Positions 12,367-22,870 of a stretch of 64,000 bases of DNA are shown here, one piece after another. The stretch's first letter is position 1; each line of letters begins with the position of its first letter. A model generated the notes under the pieces. It saw nothing but the letters and a program-made list of their open reading frames with translations, did no database searches and was not told where the DNA came from. The position numbers and the translations under genes were made by a program. Source of the DNA: Adineta steineri (Eukaryota > Rotifera > Eurotatoria > Adinetida > Adinetidae); contig CAJNOI010000012.1 in the NCBI GenBank assembly GCA_905250115.1, positions 624,619 through 688,618 on the forward strand, given 5' to 3'.

Positions 12367-13467
12367 ATGAGTGATGATATTATTGCAAGATTACCTTCGA
12401 TTACAATTGAAGTCAATCGTATTATTCTAAGTATTCAACTTATTGTTGGTACATTTGGAAATCTAATGAATATATTAATATTTACTCGTCGTACTCTTCG
12501 TAACAATCCATGTTCACTTTATTTTTTAGCTTCATCAATTGGTAATATTTTTTTTCTATATAGTAGTTTACTTTCACGCCTACTTTCAAGTGGATGGCAA
12601 ATAGATTTCTCCAATACAAGTGTTATTCTTTGTAAATTACGTATATATTTTGTGTATATTTTTCTTAGTCTTGATCAATGGTCAATTGTTCTTGCAAGTT
12701 TTGATCGATATCTTATAAGTTCTCGTAACATTCGTTTACGTCAATTGAGTAATGTATCTACAGCTCGAAAGATTATTTTAATAACTATTTCATTAATATT
12801 TTTAATACATTTTCATACATTAATTTGGTATACATCCTATTATAAAGGTACAGTATTAACTTGTGCGAGTGTTGGACAGATATATCCAATAATATTTTCA
12901 ATATTCTTTCTTATTTTTACATGTTTATTACCACCGATTTTCATGGGTATATTTGGTTTATTAACTATTTTAAATATTCGAAAAGTTCGTATTCAAGTTG
13001 TACCTCAAAACAATAATGTAAGAAATGAACGTTTACGTACACAAGATCGTGAATTGATGAAAATGCTTTTAATTCAAGTCATTGTTAGTATTATATGCAC
13101 AGCTCCATTTGCATTTGATACTCTTTTTAATGCAATTGTAGCAAATTTTTCTCGATCATCATCTTTTATGGTTATTAATACATTTGCTGACACATTAGCT
13201 CGTGTTTTTATATATTTTAATCCAGTTGTTGGATTTTTTATTTATACATTAGCTGGACCTATTTTTCGTATTGAAACAAAACGTATATTTTTACGAGTTA
13301 TAAAATTTATTTTGACATCGCTTGCTTTAGAAAGATATATGCCAAGGATTCCACAACAGCGCGATCAAACTGCGACAAATCAATATCGTATGTCAATGGC
13401 TGTAGGAAGAAATCCTAATACTCTATTCATTAAGAAAAGACAAACTGAAGGAATTTCTCAAGCATAA
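12367..13467 (+). CDS. rhodopsin-like seven-helix receptor
   Basis: A single-exon gene for 366 residues with seven hydrophobic segments. Class A landmarks are GN in helix 1 (31-32), C89 at the top of helix 3 and C166 in the second extracellular loop (likely disulfide), DRY at 113-115, and NPVVGFFIY at 285-293 as the NPxxY equivalent. The third intracellular loop is basic (QDRELMKM and flanks), and a tail of about 65 residues follows helix 7. It should be a plasma-membrane G-protein-coupled receptor, most like neuropeptide-type or orphan receptors expanded in rotifers. The ligand cannot be predicted. The lack of introns is common in such expansions. Confidence 0.88.
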   Translation: MSDDIIARLPSITIEVNRIILSIQLIVGTFGNLMNILIFTRRTLRNNPCSLYFLASSIGNIFFLYSSLLSRLLSSGWQIDFSNTSVILCKLRIYFVYIFLSLDQWSIVLASFDRYLISSRNIRLRQLSNVSTARKIILITISLIFLIHFHTLIWYTSYYKGTVLTCASVGQIYPIIFSIFFLIFTCLLPPIFMGIFGLLTILNIRKVRIQVVPQNNNVRNERLRTQDRELMKMLLIQVIVSIICTAPFAFDTLFNAIVANFSRSSSFMVINTFADTLARVFIYFNPVVGFFIYTLAGPIFRIETKRIFLRVIKFILTSLALERYMPRIPQQRDQTATNQYRMSMAVGRNPNTLFIKKRQTEGISQA

Positions 13468-13994
13468 TTTATAAAACGACAGAAAAAAACTTTTTTTTGT
13501 GTAGTATTAGTTAATTATTTTCCAAAACCCTTTTTTATTATTAAAAAAAATTATTTAACCTATTTATTTACAATTAACCGACTTTTTTAATCTGATGAAA
13601 TGACAAGACATTTGACAAGTTGAGTGAATAGTGACTTGTCATACATGGAAAGATTGTCTGAATAATTTTGGATTTAAAATATATTAGACAAATTAAATAA
13701 TTAGTAAACAAAGTTTAGTTGAATCAAGTAAAATCATTAATCTTGCTTTTGAAGTGTTGTTATAGAGATTTTGCACGATAAATCAAATGTTTTACATGAT
13801 CGAATTCATTGGAAACGAGTGGTAATTATGTATTTAGCATAGCCACTCAAATTTTATAATCAATCGAAGCAAAAAAACATCATCATTACGACTAGAGAAC
13901 TGCACTGCCCTCCGAAATCCGACGCCGCAGTTCTCGAGTGGCTGCACTACAAAAAAGGTTTTCGAAGCGGTAGTCGGAATCGGAATAAAAAACT
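13468..13994. other. intergenic with short GC-rich palindrome
   Basis: This lies between converging genes. At 13894-13937 the sequence is unusually GC-rich, with an inverted repeat GAGAACTGC / GCAGTTCTC. A related CGGTAGTCGGAATCGG stretch follows at about 13966, and a similar GCAGTCGTAATCGG lies near 31552. This may be a fragment of a repeat family. No gene seen. Confidence 0.4.
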
Positions 13995-14969
13995 CTATTC
14001 TGCATATGCAAAAAGTGTATCCAGAAACTTTGTTCGATTATAGTCTACAATGATCTTGATATTCGGTTGAGCGACTATTCGTGATCCCCATTCATTTGTA
14101 TTTTCATCTCGATATAATTCAACATCTCGCCATTCGCCAATGGTTGGATCGATTGCACAACATGCTGCGAAAGGATCGTGAAATATTTTCCCGTATATAT
14201 CCGACCGCTGCAGATAAATTCCCATAACACGATGTATTTCTTTCAACGATAAACTTTTGTTTTTAATTGATCCGAGATCCTTGTGAGTATCTCTCGTGTA
14301 ATGTACTTTGTGACAGACGTTTTTTGAAACAAAGAATTTCTCGTCAATGGACGTGCAACGTAATACAGCCATAGTTGACTCGATATCTCCATCTAAATTG
14401 AACGCTGGAGCAGTGATTAGGCCTCTGAACCTATTTATTCGTTTCTTATCAGGCACAATATTATCACCAGCAAATCCACCCTGTACAACTAATCGACCTA
14501 CTTTAAACTGTCCGGTCTTAATCGCTTTACCAACATTGCTTAAAGGTCCTCCACATACAAGAATTGTGTTTTCATCGCAATGAGTCAATAGAACATCAGC
14601 GCCATCGAGTGCAACTCTTGATTCTTGTATCAATGCAGGATCGTACACTTTATAATGAAATCTTGATAGAGCAGGTTTAGCATTCATATTGAATACACCA
14701 AGGGGCATATCAGCTCGACCAAAGAGTGACAACACATGACGAATAAAGCCAATTTGATCAGGCGTACCAGGGACAACAGTAATAGCCTTGAGATTGACCA
14801 GTGGATGTCCGAGTAGAAGAAGAAGAGTAGCAAAATCATCCATATCACCAGTCTCCATATCGAATATCATTTGTAAACGACCATTACATAAGAATCGTTC
14901 GGAGTTCAAAGTTTTCATAGTCCAACGATTATTGGTATTCACAACGTTCGAATCGAAAGCAGTTGCCAT
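13995..14969 (-). CDS. nucleoside hydrolase (inosine/uridine-preferring family)
   Basis: A single exon of 324 residues. The N-terminal metal-binding motif is FDMETGDMDD (36-45), a variant of the DxDxGxDD signature of calcium-dependent nucleoside hydrolases, with E39 in place of the usual aspartate. Then come LLLLGHP, an AITVVPGTPDQIG segment, a CGGPLSNVG strand-turn and HDPFAACCAIDP near residue 266, the catalytic His-Asp region. The family cleaves the N-glycosidic bond of ribonucleosides in salvage. There is no signal peptide, so a cytosolic location is likely. The GDMDD form resembles bacterial paralogues more than the protozoan enzymes, so altered substrate use and bacterial ancestry are both possible. 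The start is the only ATG before the conserved core. Confidence 0.85.
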   Translation of the reverse strand: MATAFDSNVVNTNNRWTMKTLNSERFLCNGRLQMIFDMETGDMDDFATLLLLLGHPLVNLKAITVVPGTPDQIGFIRHVLSLFGRADMPLGVFNMNAKPALSRFHYKVYDPALIQESRVALDGADVLLTHCDENTILVCGGPLSNVGKAIKTGQFKVGRLVVQGGFAGDNIVPDKKRINRFRGLITAPAFNLDGDIESTMAVLRCTSIDEKFFVSKNVCHKVHYTRDTHKDLGSIKNKSLSLKEIHRVMGIYLQRSDIYGKIFHDPFAACCAIDPTIGEWRDVELYRDENTNEWGSRIVAQPNIKIIVDYNRTKFLDTLFAYAE

Positions 14970-15306
14970 ATATAAGTTATGCGTTTGAGAAAATAATACA
15001 AGTGTATCGTTACAATGTTTTTATATATATTATTTTATGTGAAGGAGCTGAGTCAGAATGACGTGTACTTGCACAACGACTATGTCAGAGTTTTTATTTT
15101 GCAATAACATGTTTTTCTTTCTTTCTTTCTTCCTGTCGATGAATAACGATTACAGTAGAAATCACAAAGGCTCTGCGTAAAGAAAATCAGTCGTCCTCAA
15201 AAGTACAATATGTTCGATACAATACGATCAAGATTGACACAAGTCATAATTATGTACATCATTGAGCATGGAACACCTGTTATAAACAAAGAAAAAAATA
15301 TGATCG
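14970..15306. other. intergenic
   Basis: Upstream region of the nucleoside hydrolase. A TTTCTTTC run lies at 15115-15131. No gene seen. Confidence 0.35.
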
Positions 15307-15543
15307 TTAGATGCAATAATGTTTGAGTGCCTGCGTCGCTGTTTCTTTAGCACGATTAAGAACTTTATTTCGATGTAAAATGATAATATGACAACCAGTT
15401 ACCCCATCTTTACTGTTGAGATCACCAAGAATATTTTCAAGGTCGAGAGATGTATAATACATAAGTTGAGTATCACGATCACCAAAGAAACATTCATTCA
15501 TGTTTGACCCCAATATCGTATTCACATTGAATATGACATCATA
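15307..15543 (-). CDS. orphan terminal exon, family not recognised
   Basis: An open frame of 79 codons runs from a possible acceptor (TAG at 15544-15546) to a stop at 15307. The translation looks protein-like (NECFFGDRDTQLMYYTSLD, KDGVTGCHIIILHRNK, ETATQALKHYC) and has no repeats. No in-phase upstream exon or good initiator was found; the nearest internal ATG would give about 64 residues. It may be the last exon of a gene, a gene fragment, or a chance frame. Confidence 0.35.
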   Translation of the reverse strand, partial: YDVIFNVNTILGSNMNECFFGDRDTQLMYYTSLDLENILGDLNSKDGVTGCHIIILHRNKVLNRAKETATQALKHYCI

Positions 15544-15940
15544 CTATAGGATGCCAATAGATGGAGATCTGTGTAATGCAAGCTCCCAATCTATCTAAAC
15601 TATAGTAAAAAGACTGAAGATTTGGTTTTATCTCATTCAAATTATTCATCTTTGGATTATATGAAAGAATTTTTATAACGTACTCATTCATTCGTTGATG
15701 ACTCATTTTTTCCTACTGTAAACAAATTGTGGAGGTGTAGATAAAATATGATTATGTGTAATATGAACAATAAAAAACGAATACAAAAACACTTTTTTTT
15801 ACAAAGATGATTAGTTTTTTATTATTATTAAATTGTTCATATGCAATCAAATGTGCGGAAAAATATTATTTGTGAAATTTTTATTCTTATCTCTTGAAAT
15901 AGATTTTGATTAGATAGTTGAATAAGAATTGCAACTGAAG

Positions 15941-16903
15941 TTATGTTATCGTCTGTTCAATCGTTGCTATTTCATACGGTGGTGGTGGCGGTTCTGATGG
16001 ACATTTGATTAGAGAATTAGTATTTGCAGCTTCATAAGGTGGTGGTGGCGCTTCAGGTCTAGAAGAATTTGGTGGAAATGGAGTTGAAGTATTGGAATTA
16101 TAATTAGATTGAACATCAAAAAGTACTGTCGAGTCTCCTATAGATTGTTGTCCATTTTGATATACAACTCTTTGGTTCATCCTATTAATAGTAGAAAATC
16201 GTGAATGTCGCTTTCGTCGTATGTTGCAAATACAACCAACAACAGTTAGACAAACAGCCATGATAAATATCACACCGATGATAATTCCAGGAACAAGTAT
16301 GGATGTTGTACCTAAGAAAAATGACGTTGCATTTTAACATTGTGGAATCAGTTTCATCCGATTCTGCAAACTCTAACATCATTCAAAAAATTCAATTTAT
16401 TCTACGACGATCCAACTAACGGAATTGAGCCCATTCTGAACTATTCGTAACTAATAGGAATTCCGTTAACTAAATCGTCGTGAAATAAAGGACTTTGATG
16501 AAACTGTTTCCACAATGTTCAACAGATCACAGAATAGAATATAGTCTCATATGTTCTTGATCTAAAAATACTTGATGTTGTAACTGGAGAAAGTGTTGGC
16601 ATGATGATAGCAACACGACATGACCTATAACTTTCACAGGTAGAAACATCTATGAGAAACGAATGTATAAATAATAAATTTAATTTTCTAAGAAGCTTTA
16701 CAACCTGGACAACACCAAGTCCCATTGGAGGAATTACAAGTTTTTTCTTCTAAATTTAAACAATATATCATACACAGTTTATCTCAGTCATTTTTAGTAA
16801 TATTGATACCTTGGAAATTACAAGTAACGGTATAGACATTCGTAGGTTTCAAAATAAGTAGAATGAGAATAAAAAATATGAAATAATACAACCGATCAAA
16901 CAT
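15941..16903 (-). CDS. type I membrane protein with two PPPY motifs
   Basis: Four exons in phase (16810-16903, 16705-16749, 16572-16649, 15941-16311) give 195 residues. There is an N-terminal signal peptide (about 1-24) and a short Cys-rich ectodomain (CNSSNGTWCCP, then STCESYRSCRV). One transmembrane helix follows (ILVPGIIIGVIFIMAVCLTV), then a basic stop-transfer (RRKRH) and a cytoplasmic tail with APPPPYE and EPPPPPYE. PPxY motifs typically bind WW domains, for example of Nedd4-type ubiquitin ligases. The layout recalls small shisa-like or WBP1-like adaptors; I do not claim orthology. The third intron is 260 bp and contains a large palindrome, whereas the other two introns are about 55-60 bp. 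Confidence 0.7.
16336..16519. repeat. nested inverted repeat in an intron (MITE-like)
   Basis: Outer arms at 16336-16358 and 16497-16519 are complementary at 22 of 23 positions (core AACATTGTGG / CCACAATGTT). Inner arms at 16404-16426 and 16459-16481 are complementary at about 19 of 23 (core ACGACGAT / ATCGTCGT and AACGGAATT / AATTCCGTT). The whole lies within intron 16312-16571 and accounts for its unusual length. No coding potential. Confidence 0.75.
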
Positions 16904-17084
16904 TCTGTGTAGAAGAGAACGTTTCTTTGTTTAGTTATTTTATACCAATGAAATGAAAAAAAAGTATGAATTTTGATGTGAATGTGTGCACTTTTATAGT
17001 AACAACGGAGGTTATGATGAATAAACATAAGTAAGTAGTAACAGGATTGAAATTCAGAAATTTCTTGTGTTTTTATTCTAACAA

Positions 17085-17184
17085 NNNNNNNNNNNNNNNN
17101 NNNNNNNNNNNNNNNNNNNNNNNNNNNNNNNNNNNNNNNNNNNNNNNNNNNNNNNNNNNNNNNNNNNNNNNNNNNNNNNNNNNN
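17085..17184. other. assembly gap of 100 N
   Basis: Exactly 100 N, a standard placeholder for a gap of unknown size. It lies directly upstream of the repeat-exon receptor gene, so the 5' part of that gene is missing here. The bases directly after the gap contain a stop in the reading frame of the next exon. Confidence 0.98.
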
Positions 17185-17229
17185 CCTATATATAGTGTAG
17201 CGTCATGATGTTATAACCGTTGACGCTAA

Positions 17230-20200
17230 CATGCTTATATATACACGAATAACTTCGATCCATTCGATGTGTCAGAAAATGTGCTGAGCCATAATAAAGA
17301 TTATGAAAATCAAGGCCAATTTAAAGTCACAGCTATTCTTCAAGCCAACATGATATATGTTGTAGTAATGACAACATCGTCTCCGAATTTGATAGGGAAC
17401 TTTTCCATTCAAGTATTCGGTCCAAGTTATATTGGTTTCAATCGTATTCGTGAGTATTTATAGTGTTTAAATAGATAATCAGCTGCACTTATTCATTATC
17501 GATAGAAAATTGAGATAAACTAAATCTATAAAATGATACGCAGATATTTCTATTCGATAGAGACTAAAATTCATATCACTTCCAGTAAATGTATCTGAGA
17601 GAGAAAATAAAATTTCAAATTATTTATATTTATTTTTATTTGATATAAAATTAAATCGATTTTCTTTTTCGTTAGTGAATACTTCAACAGTTGTTCAAAC
17701 AGTTTATACATCAGAATTTACAACGAATAATCCAACGTATTTTCGTGTTTGTTCCGAATCAAGTTCTTACTATGACGCCATACAAGTGAATGTTCATAGA
17801 AGTGGTCTTTACACTTTCCTCAGCAAAAGCAATATAGATACATACGGCTCAATTTACAAAGAACATTTTAATCCGTCGAATCCAATGAAAAATCAACTCT
17901 TATACAATGATGAAAGCTGCAATCAAAAAGATTTTAAACTTATAACTGATCTTGAGAGTAGTACTACATATATACTGGTTGTGACAACGTTTTCTTCGAT
18001 AACACATGCATTCTCAATCTTTGCATCGGGTCCAGACAATATTGATTTCAAGAATATTACTAAATGTATGTAGTAAAACTATTAAATGAATATTTACCAT
18101 CGTTAACATGAGAATTTAGTTGAGTTTAGCATATTGATAGATAAAGACTTGTTTTATAATACGATATTTTTACTATAAGAAGAAAGGTTTATACAAACAG
18201 TTGTATTGAACTCATCAAATAACATAATATTACGAATCGGATAGGAAAATCTCCTTGAATGCATATAGTATATTTATCTCACACCAAGATCCGATATCAC
18301 AAAGTGTTTTCTATCATCTAGAAAATGAGATTATAGTAATTTTCATTTGCCTTCGATGTGTTCACTCGGGATAGAGAATAAAATTGAATTTATTTTATTT
18401 TATGTTAGTGAATACTTCATCAATTGTTCAAACAGTTTATGTATCAAAATTGTCAACGAACAGTTCAAGGTATTTCCGTAGTTGTTCTCGGCCAAGTTCT
18501 TACTATGAAGCAATACAAGTGAATGTTCGTAGAAGTGGTCTTTACACTTTTCATAGCAAAAGTAATATGGACACAAACGGCTCAATTTACAAAGAACATT
18601 TTAATCCGTCTAATCCAATGGAAAATCAACTCTTATACAGTAATGAAAGCTGTCAGCAACGTCATTTTAGACTCACAATTACTCTTGAGATTAGCATTAC
18701 ATATATATTGGTTGTGTCAACACTTTTTTCAAATGTAACAGGTGAATTCTTAATCTTTGTATCTGGTCCAGACAAGGTTGATCTCAAGAATATGAGTAAG
18801 TATTTGCACTACATCTATTCCATTGAGAGTGATACTACAAAGAACTGTGTCTTTAAACATAAAGACTTGACATCATCTTGTTCTTTTATATTCAGGATGT
18901 CGAAGGGATGATTCATAATACTCAGTCTTACTTTCACCAGCGCAAGATTTCTCTTCCTTTAAGTCAACCAACCTCTATCATGAATCTTCACTACTTTCTT
19001 AATTTCATTACATAGACTTTACATCAGTCATCGAAATACCATATTCGTCAACTGCACAATCGAAGTATTTATCAGAGCTAACTACGAATAGTCAAACATA
19101 TTCTCGAGATTGTCGAAAATCAAATTATTACTATCAAACTATACAAATGTATGTAGAGGAAACTGGATACTATGCTCTAAGTAGCGATAGCAGTATGGAT
19201 ACATTTGGTGATATTTATGAAGATGATTTTAACCCAATGAATCCTTTTGAGAATCTACTCTCACAGGACTATCGAAGCTGTAGTTATGAAGATTTCAAGT
19301 TCATCGTTTATCTTCACACTGGCACTAAATATATATTAGTGGTGACAACATCTTCTCCAAATATAACAGGAAACTTTTCCATTCTAACATCTGGCTCAAA
19401 GAACATCACTCTTAATCCTTACAGTAAGTAATTTGCAAATCATTAACATAGAAATTTAACATTCCACTAAAGTCGATTTTCACTCTTTAGTGATTTCATA
19501 CGATCTGTGATATTATTAGTTGACAGTCTTTGAAAATCGATCAGGTCTATCTCTAGAAACATTTTTATAAGAATGAGTGAATGCATCATAAAATATTGAG
19601 ATTTCATCTCGACATGACATGTCATTTAAAGGCAAATGACTTTCATAAATTATTGTTGCTTATAAATTTACGCTGATATAAGTTTGTTAAGTTGCGAAAA
19701 TTTCATCTAATCTCATGATGATCATGTATTTCTTTCTTCAGCTCATGTTTTGACCAATTGTTTCATCGGCCAAAAATGTCAGTTCTACAAGAAAAGCATT
19801 GGTATCATTCTCGATGATATTTTACGTGATGAAATTCAACCGAATATGACAATGACTGATCAAACAATATTGGTGAAAATCAATGCTGCTCTAATAATGA
19901 TTATGTTTGTTGGAGGTTTAATTAATAGTATTTTGTCTATAATAACATTTCAAAGTAAAGATCTTCGGCAAGTTGGATGTGGCATCTATCTCTTAGCATC
20001 ATCAATTACTTCTTTTCTTACAATCAGCATGTTAACAGTGAAGTTTTGGTTTGTTGTTCTCACTCAAATGAATCTATCGATTCGTGTTTCTGTTCTTCGA
20101 GATGGTTGTGTATCGATTGAACCATTTCTCAAGCTTTGTTTCTATGTAGATGCTTGGCTCAATGCTTGTGTGGCTGTTGAAAGAGCAATTCTCGTTTTCA

Positions 20201-20784
20201 AAGGAATCAAATTCAATAAACAAAACAGTCAACGTATTGCTCGATGGATAATTCTTATCTTACCATTCTGTGTCATGATTTCGATCATTCACGAACCTAT
20301 ATACCGAGAATTGTATGAGGTAAATACAGAGACAAGCAAAGCGGATATCGATAAATGGTGTGTAACTCGTTATTCTCCTTTTGTTCAACAATATAATACA
20401 ATCATCTTATTTTTTCATCTTGTCGCTCCATGTATTGTCAATCTCTGTTCTGCTCTTTTGATCATATTCAGATCAGCCCGACAACGATCAACAGCTCAGA
20501 CAAGACGAACTCTGAAAGAACATATTTACAATCAACTTAGTGAACACAAACAATTATTAATCAGTCCGATCATTCTTTTAGTTCTGTCCTTACCCCGTCT
20601 GATTATGTCAATGTTATCAGAATGTGTCAATCCATCAAATCATCGATTATTATTTATTTTTGGTTATTTCATTTCATTTACTCCATCAATGCTTATCTTT
20701 ATTGTTTTTGTCCTTCCTTCAGAATTGTACAGAAAAACATTTCAAGATTCATTCAGACGATGGCGACGACTCATCCGTCAATAA
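17230..20784 (+). CDS. seven-helix receptor with repeated extracellular modules (5' end missing)
   Basis: The gene is cut by the gap at 17184. Exons: a partial module ending at 17450, then 17676-18065, 18409-18795, 19016-19423 and 19742-20784. Modules 2-4 are 129-136 codons each and clearly homologous. Each has a YF-x-C start, a QVNV-x2-SGLYTF strand, a DT-GSIY-x3-FNP-NP segment, a SC pair and YILVVTT with a closing GP. Every intron is in phase 1, so the module exons are symmetric. The last exon (about 344 residues) has seven hydrophobic helices, VER at the end of helix 3 in place of DRY, and a TPSMLIF segment in helix 7. I infer a beta-sandwich ectodomain, distantly like bacterial PPC domains, on a rhodopsin-like receptor. 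Ligand and total module number are unknown. The exact 3' splice site of the first module is hidden by the gap. Confidence 0.8.
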
Positions 20785-21325
20785 CCCATGCTTCTTCATT
20801 ATTTCAAAACTTTTCTAATTTATTGATATAGTATTCTGGTGTGGGTATATCTGAAATGTAATATCCGAATCCACACCCACACCCACACCCTTATTTTCTA
20901 TCGTACGTATCTCAAACGTAGTAGATATTAAATACTGTAATAAAGATGAAAGATTCTTTGGAGTTTTTTAATATTAAAAACATGAGCAAACTAGGTAAAC
21001 AAGAACTAATTGCACATAAAATTTTCCTCTCTACTCTTCATATAACCATTTTGTCTATACTTATTTTTTTTCTTTTTTTAATGTGCTTTAATTGCATCCC
21101 TGAGAGCCAGATGAGCACTCGGTATACTAATGGCAATAAAGGTGATAAGGTTTTTTTTTTCTCTATTTATATTGTTAATTAATATTTAAGTATCATGTTC
21201 TTTTTCTCTATATTATCATACATGCACATTCAAGTCTTACATTAGTGAGTATAATAAAAGAAAAAGAAATTCTCTGCTTCAATTTTAGTTGGACTTCATT
21301 TTATTAATCTGAACTCTTATTGATA
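20785..21325. other. intergenic with foldback element
   Basis: This lies between two genes in tandem. It contains the foldback at 20838-20890. A 78-codon frame at 20946-21182 has one hydrophobic stretch but no other sign of being a gene, and I do not call it. Confidence 0.4.
20838..20890. repeat. telomere-like foldback element
   Basis: Left arm GGTGTGGGTAT, spacer of about 20 bases, right arm CCACACCCACACCCACACCC. The right arm holds three ACACCC units in a row, the best telomere-like array in the window. It starts 54 bases after the stop codon of the receptor gene. Confidence 0.75.
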
Positions 21326-22572
21326 ATGAGTTACATAAGATTTTATCAAATACTTCTGTTATTTCTTATTATCCAATCAAGCACAGAAGATGCACACTCA
21401 TTTATAATGTTAATAATCAATGGTAGTAAATATAGTTGCACTAGCACAACTTGTTTACCATTCATCATCAGCATTGTATCAAACATTCTCAATTGTCAAA
21501 TAGCTTGTTTAGCTCAAACTCAATGTCTTGCAGCTAGTTTTCATGAATCGACTTTGACATGTGAATTATTTGCAAATGTATCGAATCTAACTGAGAACAT
21601 GCTTCCTGATGCGGATATTACTACAATGATTGTCCAATATAAAACACGAATACCACAAGGTCAGTGTAAAGACGTTAGTAATCCTCCTACATCAATGAGT
21701 GGAGAGGGTGAACTCGAATGATAATATCACATTCATCGCTCATAAAGATATTCAGAAGAAACACAAATTGACCAAGATTTAATATAGAATTTCTTTATTT
21801 CATTTTATAGTTTTTGAGTCTGAAGCCACAACAATACAGACAAGTACAGCAGCAATGTCGACTATCAGTGCTTGTATCAACATGACAACACCAGCGGGAC
21901 GAGGTATAAAGAGTTATCTATTCACTTACAAATCTTTGCTGTTCTTTTATCATAGCTCCAACTATTGGATGGGATTTTGAAGGAAATTTAAATGATCGTT
22001 TTCTCATTTATAACGGTACAGATGGAAATAAATCAACATATGCATTAGGACGAACTAGTTGTAGGAAGTGTCTAAATCTCACAAGTTCGCTGAACCAATC
22101 AGTTTATATTAATGCTACACCATATATTGACTTACGTTATATTTCTTTCTCAGTAGAAACTTGGATTAAACCAACGATTGTTACTGATGGTATCGAACAT
22201 GTCATTTTTGGCCAATGTGGATCACTAGCCGGGTATTCATGTATGCGTGTTTCGATCGGTAATCCTGGTTCCATGACCTTTCTATTTCGTAGTGATACCC
22301 AGACAGGTTTACACAATGTATCAATCAATGTCTGGTCACATTTAGCTTACGTTTATAATAAGACAGCAGGAACAATGTCACTCTACTTGAATGGAACTCT
22401 CGACACGTCCGGTGGTAGTCATGGACCGTACTATGGATCACCCACTTTTTTCCAAATTGGAAATATTGATATGATTGGCAGCATTTACTATGATGGGTGT
22501 ATTGATGACATATTTTTTTATCCTTTTGCTCGTACTGCTAGTGAAATAGCAGCTACTTTTGCATTGGGATAA
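21326..22572 (+). CDS. secreted PAN-like plus laminin-G-like protein
   Basis: Three exons in phase 1 (21326-21659, 21811-21903, 21956-22572) give 347 residues. A signal peptide (about 1-19) is followed by a Cys-rich segment, about 35-90, of PAN/apple type (NCQIACLAQTQCLAASFHES, then CELF). A short Ser/Thr-rich linker exon leads to a concanavalin-like laminin-G fold from about 145. It opens with GWDFEGNLND, includes SVETWIKPT and VWSHLAYVYN, and closes with GCIDDIFFYPFARTASEI. Such folds bind glycans or other ligands. Expected to be extracellular. The ATG at 21326 directly precedes the hydrophobic core. Bdelloids have many lectin-like secreted proteins of this kind (recalled, not checked). Confidence 0.82.
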
Positions 22573-22870
22573 AGAATGAGTGTGGATGCGTGTAAAATAC
22601 TATTTATTAACAGTAAATCATCCCAGAGAAATACATAAAATAATTGTCATGAACAAGATAACTCATCAATAATACTGATTCATTTTTTTTTGTTGATATT
22701 TGCTAAATCTATTTCAAGTACTTGATTGTTAGTATTAATAGAAAAATGTATTTAATCAATAAGATTTGCTCTTAGATTAAATGTAAATATGAAGTGCTGT
22801 TGTGTTTTGCAAATATTATAATCAAAGAAGAAAAAAAATTCTCATTAAAAAAACATTAAATATATTTTGT

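Noticed and set aside
20946..21182. 78-codon frame with one hydrophobic stretch
   Set aside because: A single hydrophobic run is expected by chance in T-rich DNA. No signal of selection is visible.
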